Source of the DNA: Chloroflexota bacterium
Lineage (GTDB): Bacteria; Chloroflexota; Dehalococcoidia; Tepidiformales; Tepidiformaceae
NCBI GenBank assembly: GCA_026705605.1
Contig: JAPPAK010000001.1
Coordinates: 860,164 to 924,163, forward strand
DNA length: 64,000 nucleotides
Reading direction: 5' to 3'
Shown: positions 53,371 through 62,591 of the stretch, in pieces
How positions within the stretch are numbered: position 1 is the first letter of the stretch
How the letters are laid out: each line of letters begins with the position of its first letter
Notes under the pieces: model-generated
The model's database searches: none
What the model saw: only the letters and a program-made list of their open reading frames with translations
Told to the model about the DNA's origin: nothing
Made by a program: the position numbers and the translations under genes

Positions 53371-55209
53371 CTACAAGGTGGGCTTGCCCGCGTACGTGGG
53401 ATCCGTCTGGTCGAGCCAGGCTCGCCTGCCGAGCTTCTTCTCGAAGTCGAGGAACCCTGGCTCGGCGCCGTGCAGGTACGGCCAGTGCAGGTACTGGCGC
53501 AGCGAACCGGAGATGGGGATGTGTCCAGTGCCGCCATCCCCGAGCGTGAAGCGCTGCGCTTCCCTGAGGATCTCCTTCGCGCGTTCCGTATCGAACTCGG
53601 CGAACATCTCCGCAATCAACTCCTCCATTTCCGGAGTCGTCGTCTTGTAGAAGTTGATGTTGCCCTCGATTCCCCAGAGACCCTTCCAGCGTTGCCGCGG
53701 GTCGGGTGAGTGCCACTGCGTCCAGCCGCCGAGGTAGCCTCCCGAGCCCTGGTCGAGCAGGTATTGCAGGAGCGTTCCCACCGGGACCGTGTGGAGCGAG
53801 AACTTATCCGTCCCCAGGTTCTCGTTCATCATGGCCGGCCACCACTCCTTGATGGCCTGATCCTGAACGTCGATGATCGTCATCTCGAACCACATCGGGT
53901 CGATGGCATCGCCACCACCCGCTTGCCACAGCGCGCGGGCTTCCTTGATGTCCTCTTCCTTGTTCTCCCGGTAGCCGGGAGCCGTCGCCAGCTCTTCCTG
54001 GGACAGTGCCCAGTCCTGGAAGGGCCAGGGAACCGGCGGGTTCGGCCGCGCGACTCCCTGGAAGTACTGTTGTCCGCTCAGCACCCGGTCCGTGGCGATG
54101 AAGATTGCGTTGCGGATGTCCTTGTTGTTCCACCCCTCGCTCTGGATATACGGGTAGGTCAGCCCGAGGTTGCTGTTCGGCTCGCCTACTGACAGCCGCA
54201 CCGCATCTGGCTGCGCCGCCTCGACCGCCGAGATGACGTCGTTGGTCGACTGCATGATGTCGAGCTGCTTCTGCTCGAACGCCAGCCGGATCGCCTGTGC
54301 ATCAGCGATCGGCGAGTAGATGACTTCGTCGAAGTACTGGACTTCCTCGCCCGCGGCCTTGAGGAAGTAGTCGGGGTGGCGCCGCGCCCGTGCTCGCGTG
54401 TCGAGGTTGTACTCCTCGTACACGTAGGGCCCCGTTCCGAGGATGACCTCGGCATTGGTCACGGCGAAGTCGAGCTCGATCGCCTCAGCCGTCTCGCGAT
54501 CGTTGATGACGTTGAAGCGGTCGCACATCTCCGAGAGCCAGAGGACGCTCGGAGCGTTCAGCGTGATCGTGAACGTCGTGTCGTCGATGTAGTCGACGTT
54601 CTCGACGTGCGAGTAGAGGGCGCTGTAGCGGTAGAAGTCCTCGGTCTCGGTTCCGTCCGCCAGCTTGCGCTCGCGCTGGCGCTCGATGTTCCAGCGGATG
54701 TCCTCCATCGTCATGGCCCGGCCGTTCGCGGGAGGCTTGTCGTGGAACTTCACGTCGTCGCGAATCTGGAAGGTGTAGGTCACCTCGTCGGGCTGCTCAG
54801 GTACGCCCTGTGCGAGCTCGCCCCGGATCGTCGCTGCCTCGATGTCGTCCCATGACACCAGCTGGTTGTAGGCCAGGCTGAGCATCTCGCCGCGGTTCGG
54901 ATAGAGCTCGCGGTGCATGTCCAGCGTTGCCCCATCGAGGCCGCGGTGGAAGCTGTACTGCCCGCCGTCGGTGGGAACAGTGCCCGCCGCGGGAGCTTCG
55001 GTGGGAGCTTCCGTCGGTGCTTCGGTGGGAGCTGCCGTGGCTTCTGTCGCAGCGGCCGGCTCTTCCGCGGGCTCGTCGTCATCGTCGTCGCCGCAGCCCA
55101 CGACGACCAGCGCGCCCGCCCCCGCTGCCCCGGCGGCTGTGCCCTTCAAGAGCGCTCGCCGGCTGATCCGCTTCCGGTTCCAGTGCCGTCGCCAGTAGTT
55201 CTCGGCCAT
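53371..55209 (-). CDS. Peptide/nickel-type ABC solute-binding lipoprotein with Tat signal (locus B)
   Basis: A 612-residue SBP_bac_5 protein. The N terminus carries twin arginines (RISRRALLKG) and VVVGCG with Cys near residue 39, then five Asp and a Thr/Glu/Ala/Pro linker with APTEAPTEAPTEAP repeats. The mature domain has SFHRGLDGATLDMHRELYPNRGEMLSLAYNQLVSWD. It is encoded first in locus B. Export folded by Tat, before lipidation, suggests a bound cofactor or fast folding. Confidence 0.9.
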   Translation of the reverse strand: MAENYWRRHWNRKRISRRALLKGTAAGAAGAGALVVVGCGDDDDDEPAEEPAAATEATAAPTEAPTEAPTEAPAAGTVPTDGGQYSFHRGLDGATLDMHRELYPNRGEMLSLAYNQLVSWDDIEAATIRGELAQGVPEQPDEVTYTFQIRDDVKFHDKPPANGRAMTMEDIRWNIERQRERKLADGTETEDFYRYSALYSHVENVDYIDDTTFTITLNAPSVLWLSEMCDRFNVINDRETAEAIELDFAVTNAEVILGTGPYVYEEYNLDTRARARRHPDYFLKAAGEEVQYFDEVIYSPIADAQAIRLAFEQKQLDIMQSTNDVISAVEAAQPDAVRLSVGEPNSNLGLTYPYIQSEGWNNKDIRNAIFIATDRVLSGQQYFQGVARPNPPVPWPFQDWALSQEELATAPGYRENKEEDIKEARALWQAGGGDAIDPMWFEMTIIDVQDQAIKEWWPAMMNENLGTDKFSLHTVPVGTLLQYLLDQGSGGYLGGWTQWHSPDPRQRWKGLWGIEGNINFYKTTTPEMEELIAEMFAEFDTERAKEILREAQRFTLGDGGTGHIPISGSLRQYLHWPYLHGAEPGFLDFEKKLGRRAWLDQTDPTYAGKPTL

Positions 55210-55447
55210 GTGGTTCCCCTCCCGCCCGGGGGCAACCACTAGCTCCTGTGCGGAGCCGCTCGCTCTCGGCGATCGGTTTGCGCGTCCCTGTGCTTCCGGG
55301 TCACGCCTGACCACCTGTGGAAAACGAACGTACCTCCGCAACGCAGAACTGCCCTGGGGCTGTCGTCAGGCTACGCCGCCCCACAACGCGCTGCAATACT
55401 CCAATTTGCAATGATCCCTGCGCCGAACGTGTGATGTTCAGGCTCCG
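55210..55447. other. Intergenic stretch upstream of locus B
   Basis: No gene seen. Two TGCAAT copies at 55392-55397 and 55407-55412 lie in its least GC-rich part, 15 bp apart, and could be an operator or promoter region for the binding-protein gene; no convincing -35/-10 pair is visible. Confidence 0.35.
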
Positions 55448-56503
55448 TTAGAGCCGCGGCATCACCTCGGCGGCGAACCAGGTCTTGTAGTCCGCCCCCT
55501 CCAGAGTTGGTGGAACCGACCGCGGGATGGGCGCGCCCGGAACCGGCATCGGAACCGGATGTGGCACGACGATGTCGACCCGCCCGACCGCTTCGATGGC
55601 GGCTCGCAACTGCCCCGCGATGTCGTCCGCCGACCCGAACAGCGCGAACGAGTCCGCCGTCTCCTCGTCGAGGAAGCTGACGAGGTTTCCGGACTCCACC
55701 AGGTCCGGGGCGTGGTGGAAATCGGGGTAGACCTGCTTCTTCAGGTCCTCCACGGAGGGCCCGTCCCAGGGCAGTCCCGGAATCTCGAAGAGCGCGGGCG
55801 AGTACTCGTAGTACCCCGCCGCCATTGACCGCGCCGTCGCGCGAATCTCGGCGGGCTCGTCGCTCATGACCGTGTGGAAGATGAGCCCGATGCCGATCTC
55901 GTCGGGGTCCCGTCCCGCCGCCAGCGCCCCCGCGTGCACTCGCTCGATGGCCGTTCGCAGGTTCTCCGGGTGCCGCCCGACCCTCAGGAACACCCCATCC
56001 GCTACCCGCCCCGCCATCTCGATCGTCTTCGGTCCGCCGGCCGCGATCCACACTGGTACCGGCCGGGCGTGCACGAGCTGCGCCGGCCGCACCGCCCCCA
56101 CGTCGACCTCCTCCCCCGCAAGCAGCCGCCGGGCCAGCACGGTTGCCTCCTCCAGCTCCGCCATGCGTGCGGGACGCAGCCCCAGCCAGCGGACCGCCGT
56201 GTCGCCGACGCCCAGCGTCAGCAGCGCCCGCCCGCCCGACATACTGTCGAGCGTTGCGATCGAGCTGGCCGAGACGGCCGGGTGGTGCAGGATCGGGTTG
56301 TCGAGCAGGAGCCCCAGCTTGATGCGCGACGTGCGCCCCGCCGCAATCGCCAGCTCCATGTACGGGTCACGCCGCGAGAGCGGGTTCCAGGGGATGAGCG
56401 CATACCCCCAGCCCAGCTCCTCCGCCCGCTGGACGTCCGCCACGAACCCCTCGGTCGAGGTCCAGTCGAAGCGGTTCAGCCCGAACTCTGGCCGCCCGTC
56501 CAT
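55448..56503 (-). CDS. LLM-class flavin/F420-dependent oxidoreductase
   Basis: About 351 residues. RAEELGWGYALIPWNPLSRRDPYMELAIAAGRTSRIKLGLLL, ASSIATLDSMSGGRALLTLGVGDTAVRWLG and IEMAGRVADGVFLRVGRHPE are typical of the family. ATG 56503 keeps it clear of the cupin gene; the frame is open from 56551, which would overlap that gene by 41 bases. It ends at the intergenic stretch before locus B. Confidence 0.87.
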   Translation of the reverse strand: MDGRPEFGLNRFDWTSTEGFVADVQRAEELGWGYALIPWNPLSRRDPYMELAIAAGRTSRIKLGLLLDNPILHHPAVSASSIATLDSMSGGRALLTLGVGDTAVRWLGLRPARMAELEEATVLARRLLAGEEVDVGAVRPAQLVHARPVPVWIAAGGPKTIEMAGRVADGVFLRVGRHPENLRTAIERVHAGALAAGRDPDEIGIGLIFHTVMSDEPAEIRATARSMAAGYYEYSPALFEIPGLPWDGPSVEDLKKQVYPDFHHAPDLVESGNLVSFLDEETADSFALFGSADDIAGQLRAAIEAVGRVDIVVPHPVPMPVPGAPIPRSVPPTLEGADYKTWFAAEVMPRL

Positions 56504-56510
56504 GGGCCGG

Positions 56511-56894
56511 CTAGCTTGCCTTCCGGGCGAGGGGGCTCTCGGCGGGGTCACGCAGTTCGAGCACCTCGAAGAGGTTGGCCGCCGCGGAGATGCCGACGAT
56601 GTAGACCATCCGCTCCTTCACCGCACCCTCCGCGTGGACTGCCCCCGCCGGTATCACAAGCTTGTCCCCCGGGCCGAGCGGGAAGCGCTCGCCGTGCTCG
56701 TTGAGCACGTAGCTGCGTCCCTCCAGCACGTACCCGCAGTTGTCCACGTCGTGCCAGTGGAGGGGCAATTCCTCCATCCGCTCGGAAACGTAGGTCGTGG
56801 GCCAGAGGTCGAGGCGCTTGATGTCCTCGAGGACCTCTTCCTTGGTCGTGAAGGCGTTGTGGATAACCTGCATTGGTCCCGGTTCCAGCGGCAC
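56511..56894 (-). CDS. Cupin-domain protein
   Basis: A 127-residue single cupin. ELPLHWHDVDNCGYVLEGRSYV carries a partial metal motif (HWH and later residues) and GDKLVIPAGAVHAEGAV the second motif with its His. It may bind metal and act as a small isomerase, dioxygenase or sensor; its eight-base gap to the LLM gene suggests a pathway link. A later Met (56873) is an alternative start. Confidence 0.8.
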   Translation of the reverse strand: MPLEPGPMQVIHNAFTTKEEVLEDIKRLDLWPTTYVSERMEELPLHWHDVDNCGYVLEGRSYVLNEHGERFPLGPGDKLVIPAGAVHAEGAVKERMVYIVGISAAANLFEVLELRDPAESPLARKAS

Positions 56895-57011
56895 GGCCTG
56901 CTCCTCCTCGCCACGGGGGCGATACCGCGCGAGTGTCGCACGGAGCGCGCGGCCTCCGCCATCGAGGGACGCCGGCGCTTCCTGCCGCCTCGAACGGCGT
57001 TTCCTGCCTCG

Positions 57012-59084
57012 TCAGGGCTGTGTCAGTCCGGCCCGGTATTCCGAGAACTGCTGGTAGAAGTCGTCGATAGTCAGGCCGAAGGCCTCTTCGAATGCCGCCT
57101 GCCAGCTCCCTGCGCCCGCCTCGTACTCGGGCCAGTCGGGTTCGCCTCGGGGCAGCAGTTCGACGTACTCCTTGAGCGCTCCTGTCCCCGCCGGGTCGAG
57201 CAGACGGTCAATGGCAACGAAGGCCAGTGCCCGGCTCTCGTCGGCGCCCGCGGCACGCCAGCTGTCGGCGTCGGTGAGCTGCGACAGGGGAGTTGGGTTG
57301 TTCCGCGCCAGGTCGGTCCGGGACCGGAGCTCGGAGTCGTACTCGGCAAGGCCCGCGCCCACCGCGTAGGCGGTCTCCAGGTACGCGTGGATCCCGGAAA
57401 GGAGCCATTGCGGTCCGATAGCAACGCGTGCGCTCAGCACCTCCAGGTACCGGCGGAAGTAGTCCTCGTGCGTCAGTGACTGCTCGCAGCTCGCTTCGTG
57501 GATGACCGCTCTTCGTTTCAGGCCATACGAGCAGGCGGACAGCGCTGATCCCTGCACGCCCTGCCGGATGAGCAATTCCTGGGCCAGACGCCCTGCCTCC
57601 TCGTCTGCCGCGATGTACGAGGCGATGGTGAACGGCCTGACCCCCAGGCTCTCGATGAAGAACGTGTAGGTGCCTGTAGCCAGCGCTTCAAAGTCCTCTT
57701 GTGCGGTCTCCGGCACCTCTCCAAAGAACACGACCACCGGTCCCGTCCTCGCTTCGCGGTCGCGCTCGAACGACTCATAGAAGGCCTCCGGGTCGATGCC
57801 GAAAGCGGTCTCGAACGCTTCCTGCCAGCTTCCGGAGGAGACCAGCAGACGGTAGTACTCCAGATACGAATCGTGCTCCGCCTGTTCGGCGAGCGGCAGA
57901 AGCTGCGACGCGTCCTCCGTTGCTCCTTGTCCCATGGCGGAGTGGCTAACCAGCCAGTCCACTGCCAGCGCGCCCACGGCATAGGTCGCCTGGACTTCAT
58001 AGCCTGGCGTGGTGTTGTCCTCGAGCGGCTTCAGTGCCCTCCCGAAGTGTTCCGCGCGGTGCTCCCAGCTCAGCCGGATCGTGCTGCCGTCCCAGTCCAG
58101 CAGGGACACCTCATAGATTCCACTGGCGTAGGTCGCCGCCCCTTCGGTCATCCACGAAGGGGGGTAGGGGTATCTGGCGAAGCTGTGCTGAAGCACGTGG
58201 TAGTACTCGTGCGCCAGGACGCTCTCAAGCTCATCCTCGACGATGTCGTTCTCAATCTGGAGCACGCTTCGGACGACGCGACTGGCGGGTGGAATGCCAC
58301 GAAAGTGCGTTGTGACCTGACTGGAAGAGTCCTCGCTGCTGCTCAGGGTGAACTCAGGTGGTTCGATTCCGTAGCGCTCCGCGAAGAAGCCAATCACGTT
58401 CGTCAGCGCCCTCCGCACTTCCACCTGGCGCTCGGCCGATACGCCCTCGCCAAACTCGAAGGGAGTGCGTCCCGTCTCCGACTGCCACCACCTCGTCTCG
58501 CGGCCCATCTCGACCCAGAAGGCGTCACCGCGGTCCAATACGGCGAGGGTGTTGAGTGGGCCTCCCCCGGGCACGTAGGTGTCGAACCGCTGGGCCTCCG
58601 CATCCCACCGGAACGCGTAGTGAACGGCGTCACCCCACCGCCTGAACGCTTCCTCGATCGGCGTGCCGTCGCTCCCGGTCCAGCCCACGAGATTGAGACC
58701 TGCCTCCAGGGAGAGCAGCACGTATCGGTCGCTGACGGGACGTTCCCAGTCGACCGCTGTTTCACCGCCGATCTCCAGCCACAGCCCCTGTCCGGGAGTG
58801 ACCCGGCCCATCCGGTATCCCCTGCTTGTCGGGGTCGATCGTCGGAAGCGCTGTGCCTCGGTGTCCCATCCGCGTACCTCCTGGAGTTCGGGGATGGCTT
58901 CGAAGAGTTCGGTCACAGGTGCGGTCTTCCCAACCCAACCCACCATGTTCCAGCCCGGATACAGCCTCGTCGTGACCGTCGGGGCCTCGTCCTGTGCGAC
59001 GGTGACTCCGGGCGTCGACGCGGCCCAGAGCGCAAGGGCAACGAGGATCGTGGCGACAAGCGCACGAGCGGATCGAAGCCTCAA
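57012..59084 (-). CDS. Secreted zinc peptidase with a degenerate second copy of the peptidase domain
   Basis: A 690-residue protein with an N-terminal signal peptide (cleavage near residue 30, TVAQ). Two repeats of a PGWNMVGW / AGLNLVGW module (about residues 43-170) precede a gluzincin-like domain: HEYYH at residues 292-296 followed by WMTEGAATYASG, fitting a HExxH...E zinc site of peptidase MA type. A second similar unit follows (LTHEDYF at about residue 539, WLLSGIHAYLETAY), where the second His and third-ligand Glu are lost, so it is probably non-catalytic. Each unit ends with GSWQ-AF-AFG repeats (about 420 and 661). Likely an extracellular degradative enzyme. Stands alone. Confidence 0.75.
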   Translation of the reverse strand: MRLRSARALVATILVALALWAASTPGVTVAQDEAPTVTTRLYPGWNMVGWVGKTAPVTELFEAIPELQEVRGWDTEAQRFRRSTPTSRGYRMGRVTPGQGLWLEIGGETAVDWERPVSDRYVLLSLEAGLNLVGWTGSDGTPIEEAFRRWGDAVHYAFRWDAEAQRFDTYVPGGGPLNTLAVLDRGDAFWVEMGRETRWWQSETGRTPFEFGEGVSAERQVEVRRALTNVIGFFAERYGIEPPEFTLSSSEDSSSQVTTHFRGIPPASRVVRSVLQIENDIVEDELESVLAHEYYHVLQHSFARYPYPPSWMTEGAATYASGIYEVSLLDWDGSTIRLSWEHRAEHFGRALKPLEDNTTPGYEVQATYAVGALAVDWLVSHSAMGQGATEDASQLLPLAEQAEHDSYLEYYRLLVSSGSWQEAFETAFGIDPEAFYESFERDREARTGPVVVFFGEVPETAQEDFEALATGTYTFFIESLGVRPFTIASYIAADEEAGRLAQELLIRQGVQGSALSACSYGLKRRAVIHEASCEQSLTHEDYFRRYLEVLSARVAIGPQWLLSGIHAYLETAYAVGAGLAEYDSELRSRTDLARNNPTPLSQLTDADSWRAAGADESRALAFVAIDRLLDPAGTGALKEYVELLPRGEPDWPEYEAGAGSWQAAFEEAFGLTIDDFYQQFSEYRAGLTQP

Positions 59085-59113
59085 CGCTGCCTCCCTTCCG
59101 GACGGGTGAGCCT

Positions 59114-60064
59114 TCAGCCTTCGCCCCCCTCCGCCTCCAGCCCCTGGAACCGGACCCCTGTCAGTTCCTCCGACATCTCCCAGAGCTGGCGCGCGTCCGC
59201 CTCATCGTGGGCGGCTGCCGATGCTTCCACGAGCACGGGATGCCCCGTCGTCTCGTTGAGCCGTGCGGGACCGAAATACTGGCCGCCCGTGGCATTGGGA
59301 TCGGTCGCGGCCCGCAACGTCGGCAGGGCGCCCATGTCCGGCCCCTGGATCACCCTGTTGAAAATAGCCAGGCCAATCCGCATGTGGAGCCGTTCCGCCA
59401 TGTGGCCGGTCAGGTTGGAGGCGGAGAAACCGGGATGCGCCGCCAGCGCGTGTGCATCGACCCCGGCTCGCTCGAAGCGACGCTGGAGCTCGAACGTGAA
59501 CAGCATGTTCAGCAGCTTCGAGCGGCCGTAGGCCGCCCAGTCCCCGTAGCCGCCCTTCTCGTACAGCAGGTTGTCGAGGTCCAGCTCGGCTCGATTGTGG
59601 GCCAGACTGCTCACGTTCACGACCCGCGCCCCCGGGGTCGCCAGCAGCACGTCGAGCAGCCGTCCCGTCAGGGCGAAGTGCCCCAGGTGGTTCGTGCCGA
59701 CCTGCCGCTCGAAACCGTCCTCCGTCTTCCCGTACGGAATCACCATGATCCCGGCGTTGTTCGCCAGCACGTCCAGGCGCTGGTACCGCTCCGCGAACTC
59801 CGTGGCGAACCGTTCGACCGATGCGAGGCTGGCGAGGTCGAGCGCCATCAGCTCGGCCTTCGCGTCGGGAGTCTCCTGCCTCAGCGTGTCGAGGGCGGCC
59901 TGCCCGCGTTCGGGCGAGCGGCAGGCCAGCACCGTCTCCGCGCCCTTCCGCGCGACTGCCTTGACGGCCCCGAACCCGATGCCGCTATTCCCGCCTGTCA
60001 CGACCACGACCTTGCCGGTCAGGTCTGGGATGTCGTCGGCGGTCCACTTCTCAAGCCTGGGCAT
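59114..60064 (-). CDS. Short-chain dehydrogenase, retinol-dehydrogenase-like (copy 2)
   Basis: A 316-residue SDR. TGGNSGIGFG binds the nucleotide, ANNAGIMV is the NAG motif, VVNVSSLAH holds the catalytic Ser and YGRSK the Tyr-Lys pair. Extended C terminus as in WW-domain oxidoreductase/RDH-like SDRs. Starts 13 bases inside the end of its tandem paralogue. Confidence 0.92.
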   Translation of the reverse strand: MPRLEKWTADDIPDLTGKVVVVTGGNSGIGFGAVKAVARKGAETVLACRSPERGQAALDTLRQETPDAKAELMALDLASLASVERFATEFAERYQRLDVLANNAGIMVIPYGKTEDGFERQVGTNHLGHFALTGRLLDVLLATPGARVVNVSSLAHNRAELDLDNLLYEKGGYGDWAAYGRSKLLNMLFTFELQRRFERAGVDAHALAAHPGFSASNLTGHMAERLHMRIGLAIFNRVIQGPDMGALPTLRAATDPNATGGQYFGPARLNETTGHPVLVEASAAAHDEADARQLWEMSEELTGVRFQGLEAEGGEG

Positions 60065-61010
60065 CGGTGTGTCTCGCTTCCAGCTTCGTGTAACGCACTC
60101 CGGTCAGCTCCTCGGAAGTTCCCCAGGCCCGCCGCGCCAGCTCTTCGTCGTGCGATGCGAAAATCGACGAAACGACGACCGGGTGGCCTCTAGCCTCGTA
60201 GAAGCCCGATGGCCCGTAGTACTGGCCACCGGCAGCCTCGGGATCGGTGGCGGCGCGCAGGGTGGGAAGGGCGCCCATAGCCGCGCTCTGCGCCAGCAAG
60301 GCGTTGACCAGTCCGAACAGCCACCCCGTCCCTGGCGGGCGAACTGACGCCGCCCCGAGGTTCGTCGCCGAACCGCCCGGATGCGCTGCCAGCGATGACG
60401 CCTTCACCCCCGCGGCCTCGAATCGCCGTTGCAGTTCGTACGTGAACAGCAGGTTGAGGAGCTTCGACCGGAAGTACGCCCTCCAGGGGCCGTAGTCTCC
60501 AGCCTCGTACAGGAAGTTGTCGAAATCGATCTTGCCCCGGCGGTGCCCCACGCTACTCACGTTCACGACCCGCGCTCCAGGCGTCGCCAGCAGTACATCG
60601 AGCAACCTGCCAGTCAGGGCGAAGTGGCCAAGGTGATTCGTGCCGTTCTGCAGCTCGAAGCCGTCTTCGGTCTGGCCCCACGGAACCGCCATGATTCCGG
60701 CGTTGTTGATGAGCAGGTCCAGGCGTGAGGAGCGCTCAGCGAACTCCGTGGCGAACTGCTCGACCGAAGCAAGGCTGGCGAGGTCGAGCGCCATCAGCTC
60801 GGCCTTCGCCCCCGGAATCTCAGCCCTCAGTGCGTCGAGAGCTGCCTGGCCGCGCTCCGGCGAGCGGCATGCGAGGATCGTCTCCGCGCCCTTGCGCGCG
60901 AGCTCCTTCGCGGCCTCGAACCCGATGCCGCTGTTCGCTCCCGTCACGACGGCGACCTTGCCGGTCAGGTCGGGGATGTCATCGGCCGTCCACTTGTCAC
61001 GATTCGGCAT
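60051..61010 (-). CDS. Short-chain dehydrogenase, retinol-dehydrogenase-like (copy 1)
   Basis: A 319-residue tandem paralogue of the preceding entry. TGANSGIGFE, INNAGIMAV, VVNVSSVGH and YFRSK are all intact. Both begin with the same KWTADDIPDLTGK segment, showing a direct duplication. It overlaps copy 2 by 14 bases and is divergent from the P450 and tRNA-Gly region. Confidence 0.92.
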   Translation of the reverse strand: MPNRDKWTADDIPDLTGKVAVVTGANSGIGFEAAKELARKGAETILACRSPERGQAALDALRAEIPGAKAELMALDLASLASVEQFATEFAERSSRLDLLINNAGIMAVPWGQTEDGFELQNGTNHLGHFALTGRLLDVLLATPGARVVNVSSVGHRRGKIDFDNFLYEAGDYGPWRAYFRSKLLNLLFTYELQRRFEAAGVKASSLAAHPGGSATNLGAASVRPPGTGWLFGLVNALLAQSAAMGALPTLRAATDPEAAGGQYYGPSGFYEARGHPVVVSSIFASHDEELARRAWGTSEELTGVRYTKLEARHTDAQA

Positions 61011-61042
61011 GGCTCATCCTGTGCGGTGTCTTGTTGGGACAC

Positions 61043-61117
61043 TGGAGCGGGAGACGAGGATCGAACTCGCGACATCCTGCTTGGAAGGCAGGCGCTCTAC
61101 CGCTGAGCTACTCCCGC
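61043..61117 (-). tRNA. tRNA-Gly (TCC)
   Basis: On the minus strand: acceptor GCGGGAG/CTCCCGC, anticodon stem CCTGC/GCAGG with loop CTTCCAA (anticodon TCC), T arm GCGAG-TTCGATC-CTCGT, discriminator T and encoded CCA (61043-61045). A full cloverleaf is seen. Confidence 0.95.
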
Positions 61118-61229
61118 TCGCGGCCTCTCGCGATTGTAGCAACCGCGTTCCTTCCGCCCCTCCCGTGCGGCAAGCCCTCCCCCCGATGCGGTAGCCTTGG
61201 CCGCACGAACCCACCTCCTGGAGGCGACG

Positions 61230-62579
61230 ATGACGGCAGCCGAAGAAGCCATGACCATGGAAGAGGCCATCAAGGCGCAGCTTGCGCTGGCGATCGAGCC
61301 CCAGGAGTTCGACAGCCCCGAGTACATCAAGGATCCCTTCCCTCTCTACAAGCGGCTGCGGGACCACCATCCCGCCTACCAGGACCTCTTCCACAACAAC
61401 TGGGTCGTCACCCGTTACGACGACATCGTCTCCATCTTCCAGAACAACGACGACTTCGACCGCGCCGAGTACGACCCCAAGGGCGACTACGAGTTCGGCA
61501 AGAAGCACGTCTTCGGGCCGAATATCCTCGAGTACGGCAACAGCGACGAGCACCGCTTTCTGCGGAACGTCGTCGCCGACCAGTTTGTCGGCAACCGTCT
61601 CCAGACCTTCCTCCCCTTCATCGAGCAGATCGCCCGCGAGATGATGGGCAGGATCTGGGCGAAGTCGGCCGACGACATCGCCGCCGGATTCGCGAAGACG
61701 GGCGAGGTAGAGCTGGTCAGCCAGTTCACGACCCAGTTCCCCATCCGCGTCATTTCCAACATGCTCGGCCTTCCCCGCGAGGACGAGGACACCTTCGTGC
61801 GCTGGTACCAGCACCTCATCGAGGGGCTCGGCTTTGGCGGCGAGCACCTCGCCCGCGGCCTCCAGGCCCGAAACGAGATGTGGGACTACCTCGACCCGCT
61901 CATCCGCCGCGCCGAGGACGCTCCCGGCGAGGACCTTGTCTCTCGCATCGTCCACGCCGAGTTCCGCGGCCAGCGCATGAATGCGGACGAGATCAAGGGC
62001 TTCATCGCCCTGCTCCTGGCGGCGGGTGGCGATACGACCGACAAGGCCATCGCGCTCATGTGGTACCACATGCTCTACACCCGCCCCGACCAGTTCGAGG
62101 AGGTGAAGAAGAACCCTGAGCTGTGGACCAACGTCTTCACGGAGATGATGCGCTACGACCCTGTCGTGCACTTCCAGTACCGCTACACCACGCGCGAGGT
62201 GAAGCTGCACGGCGAAGTCATCCCCGAGCGCGCGAGCATCACCCTGCTCCTCGGCGCCGGGAACCGCGACGAGCGCGTTTTCAATGACCCCGACACCTTC
62301 GACATCTTCCGGGAAGACCTGCACATGGGCCGCGAGCTCCGCTCCGGCCGGTACCCCGACGGCAAGCACGGGCACCTCGGCTTCGGCATGGGGCAGCACT
62401 TCTGCATGGGCTACGCGATGGCCCGCCAGGAAGCGATCATCGCCTCCACCCGCCTCCTCGAGGCGATGAAGAACCCGCGCCCGAAGTTCCCCACGCACCC
62501 CGGCGTCACCTCGCCGAACCTCGGTTCCGGCGGCTTCCGTTCGCCTGTGGAGCTCTGGGTCGAATTCGACACGGACTAG
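61230..62579 (+). CDS. Cytochrome P450 (fourth of four)
   Basis: A 449-residue P450. The heme motif reads FGMGQHFCMGYAMARQE, ExxR as EMMR, and the I-helix LLLAAGGDTTDKA has the usual acid-Thr pair. ATG 61230 is preceded by TGGAGG at 61219-61224. It is followed after 12 bases by an alpha/beta hydrolase on the same strand, and the pair may act in series on one substrate. Confidence 0.95.
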   Translation: MTAAEEAMTMEEAIKAQLALAIEPQEFDSPEYIKDPFPLYKRLRDHHPAYQDLFHNNWVVTRYDDIVSIFQNNDDFDRAEYDPKGDYEFGKKHVFGPNILEYGNSDEHRFLRNVVADQFVGNRLQTFLPFIEQIAREMMGRIWAKSADDIAAGFAKTGEVELVSQFTTQFPIRVISNMLGLPREDEDTFVRWYQHLIEGLGFGGEHLARGLQARNEMWDYLDPLIRRAEDAPGEDLVSRIVHAEFRGQRMNADEIKGFIALLLAAGGDTTDKAIALMWYHMLYTRPDQFEEVKKNPELWTNVFTEMMRYDPVVHFQYRYTTREVKLHGEVIPERASITLLLGAGNRDERVFNDPDTFDIFREDLHMGRELRSGRYPDGKHGHLGFGMGQHFCMGYAMARQEAIIASTRLLEAMKNPRPKFPTHPGVTSPNLGSGGFRSPVELWVEFDTD

Positions 62580-62591
62580 GCCGGAGGTTCG

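Noticed and set aside
55392..55412. TGCAAT pair as a defined operator for locus B
   Set aside because: Only two six-base copies, no matching promoter boxes; kept only as a weak note on the intergenic entry.
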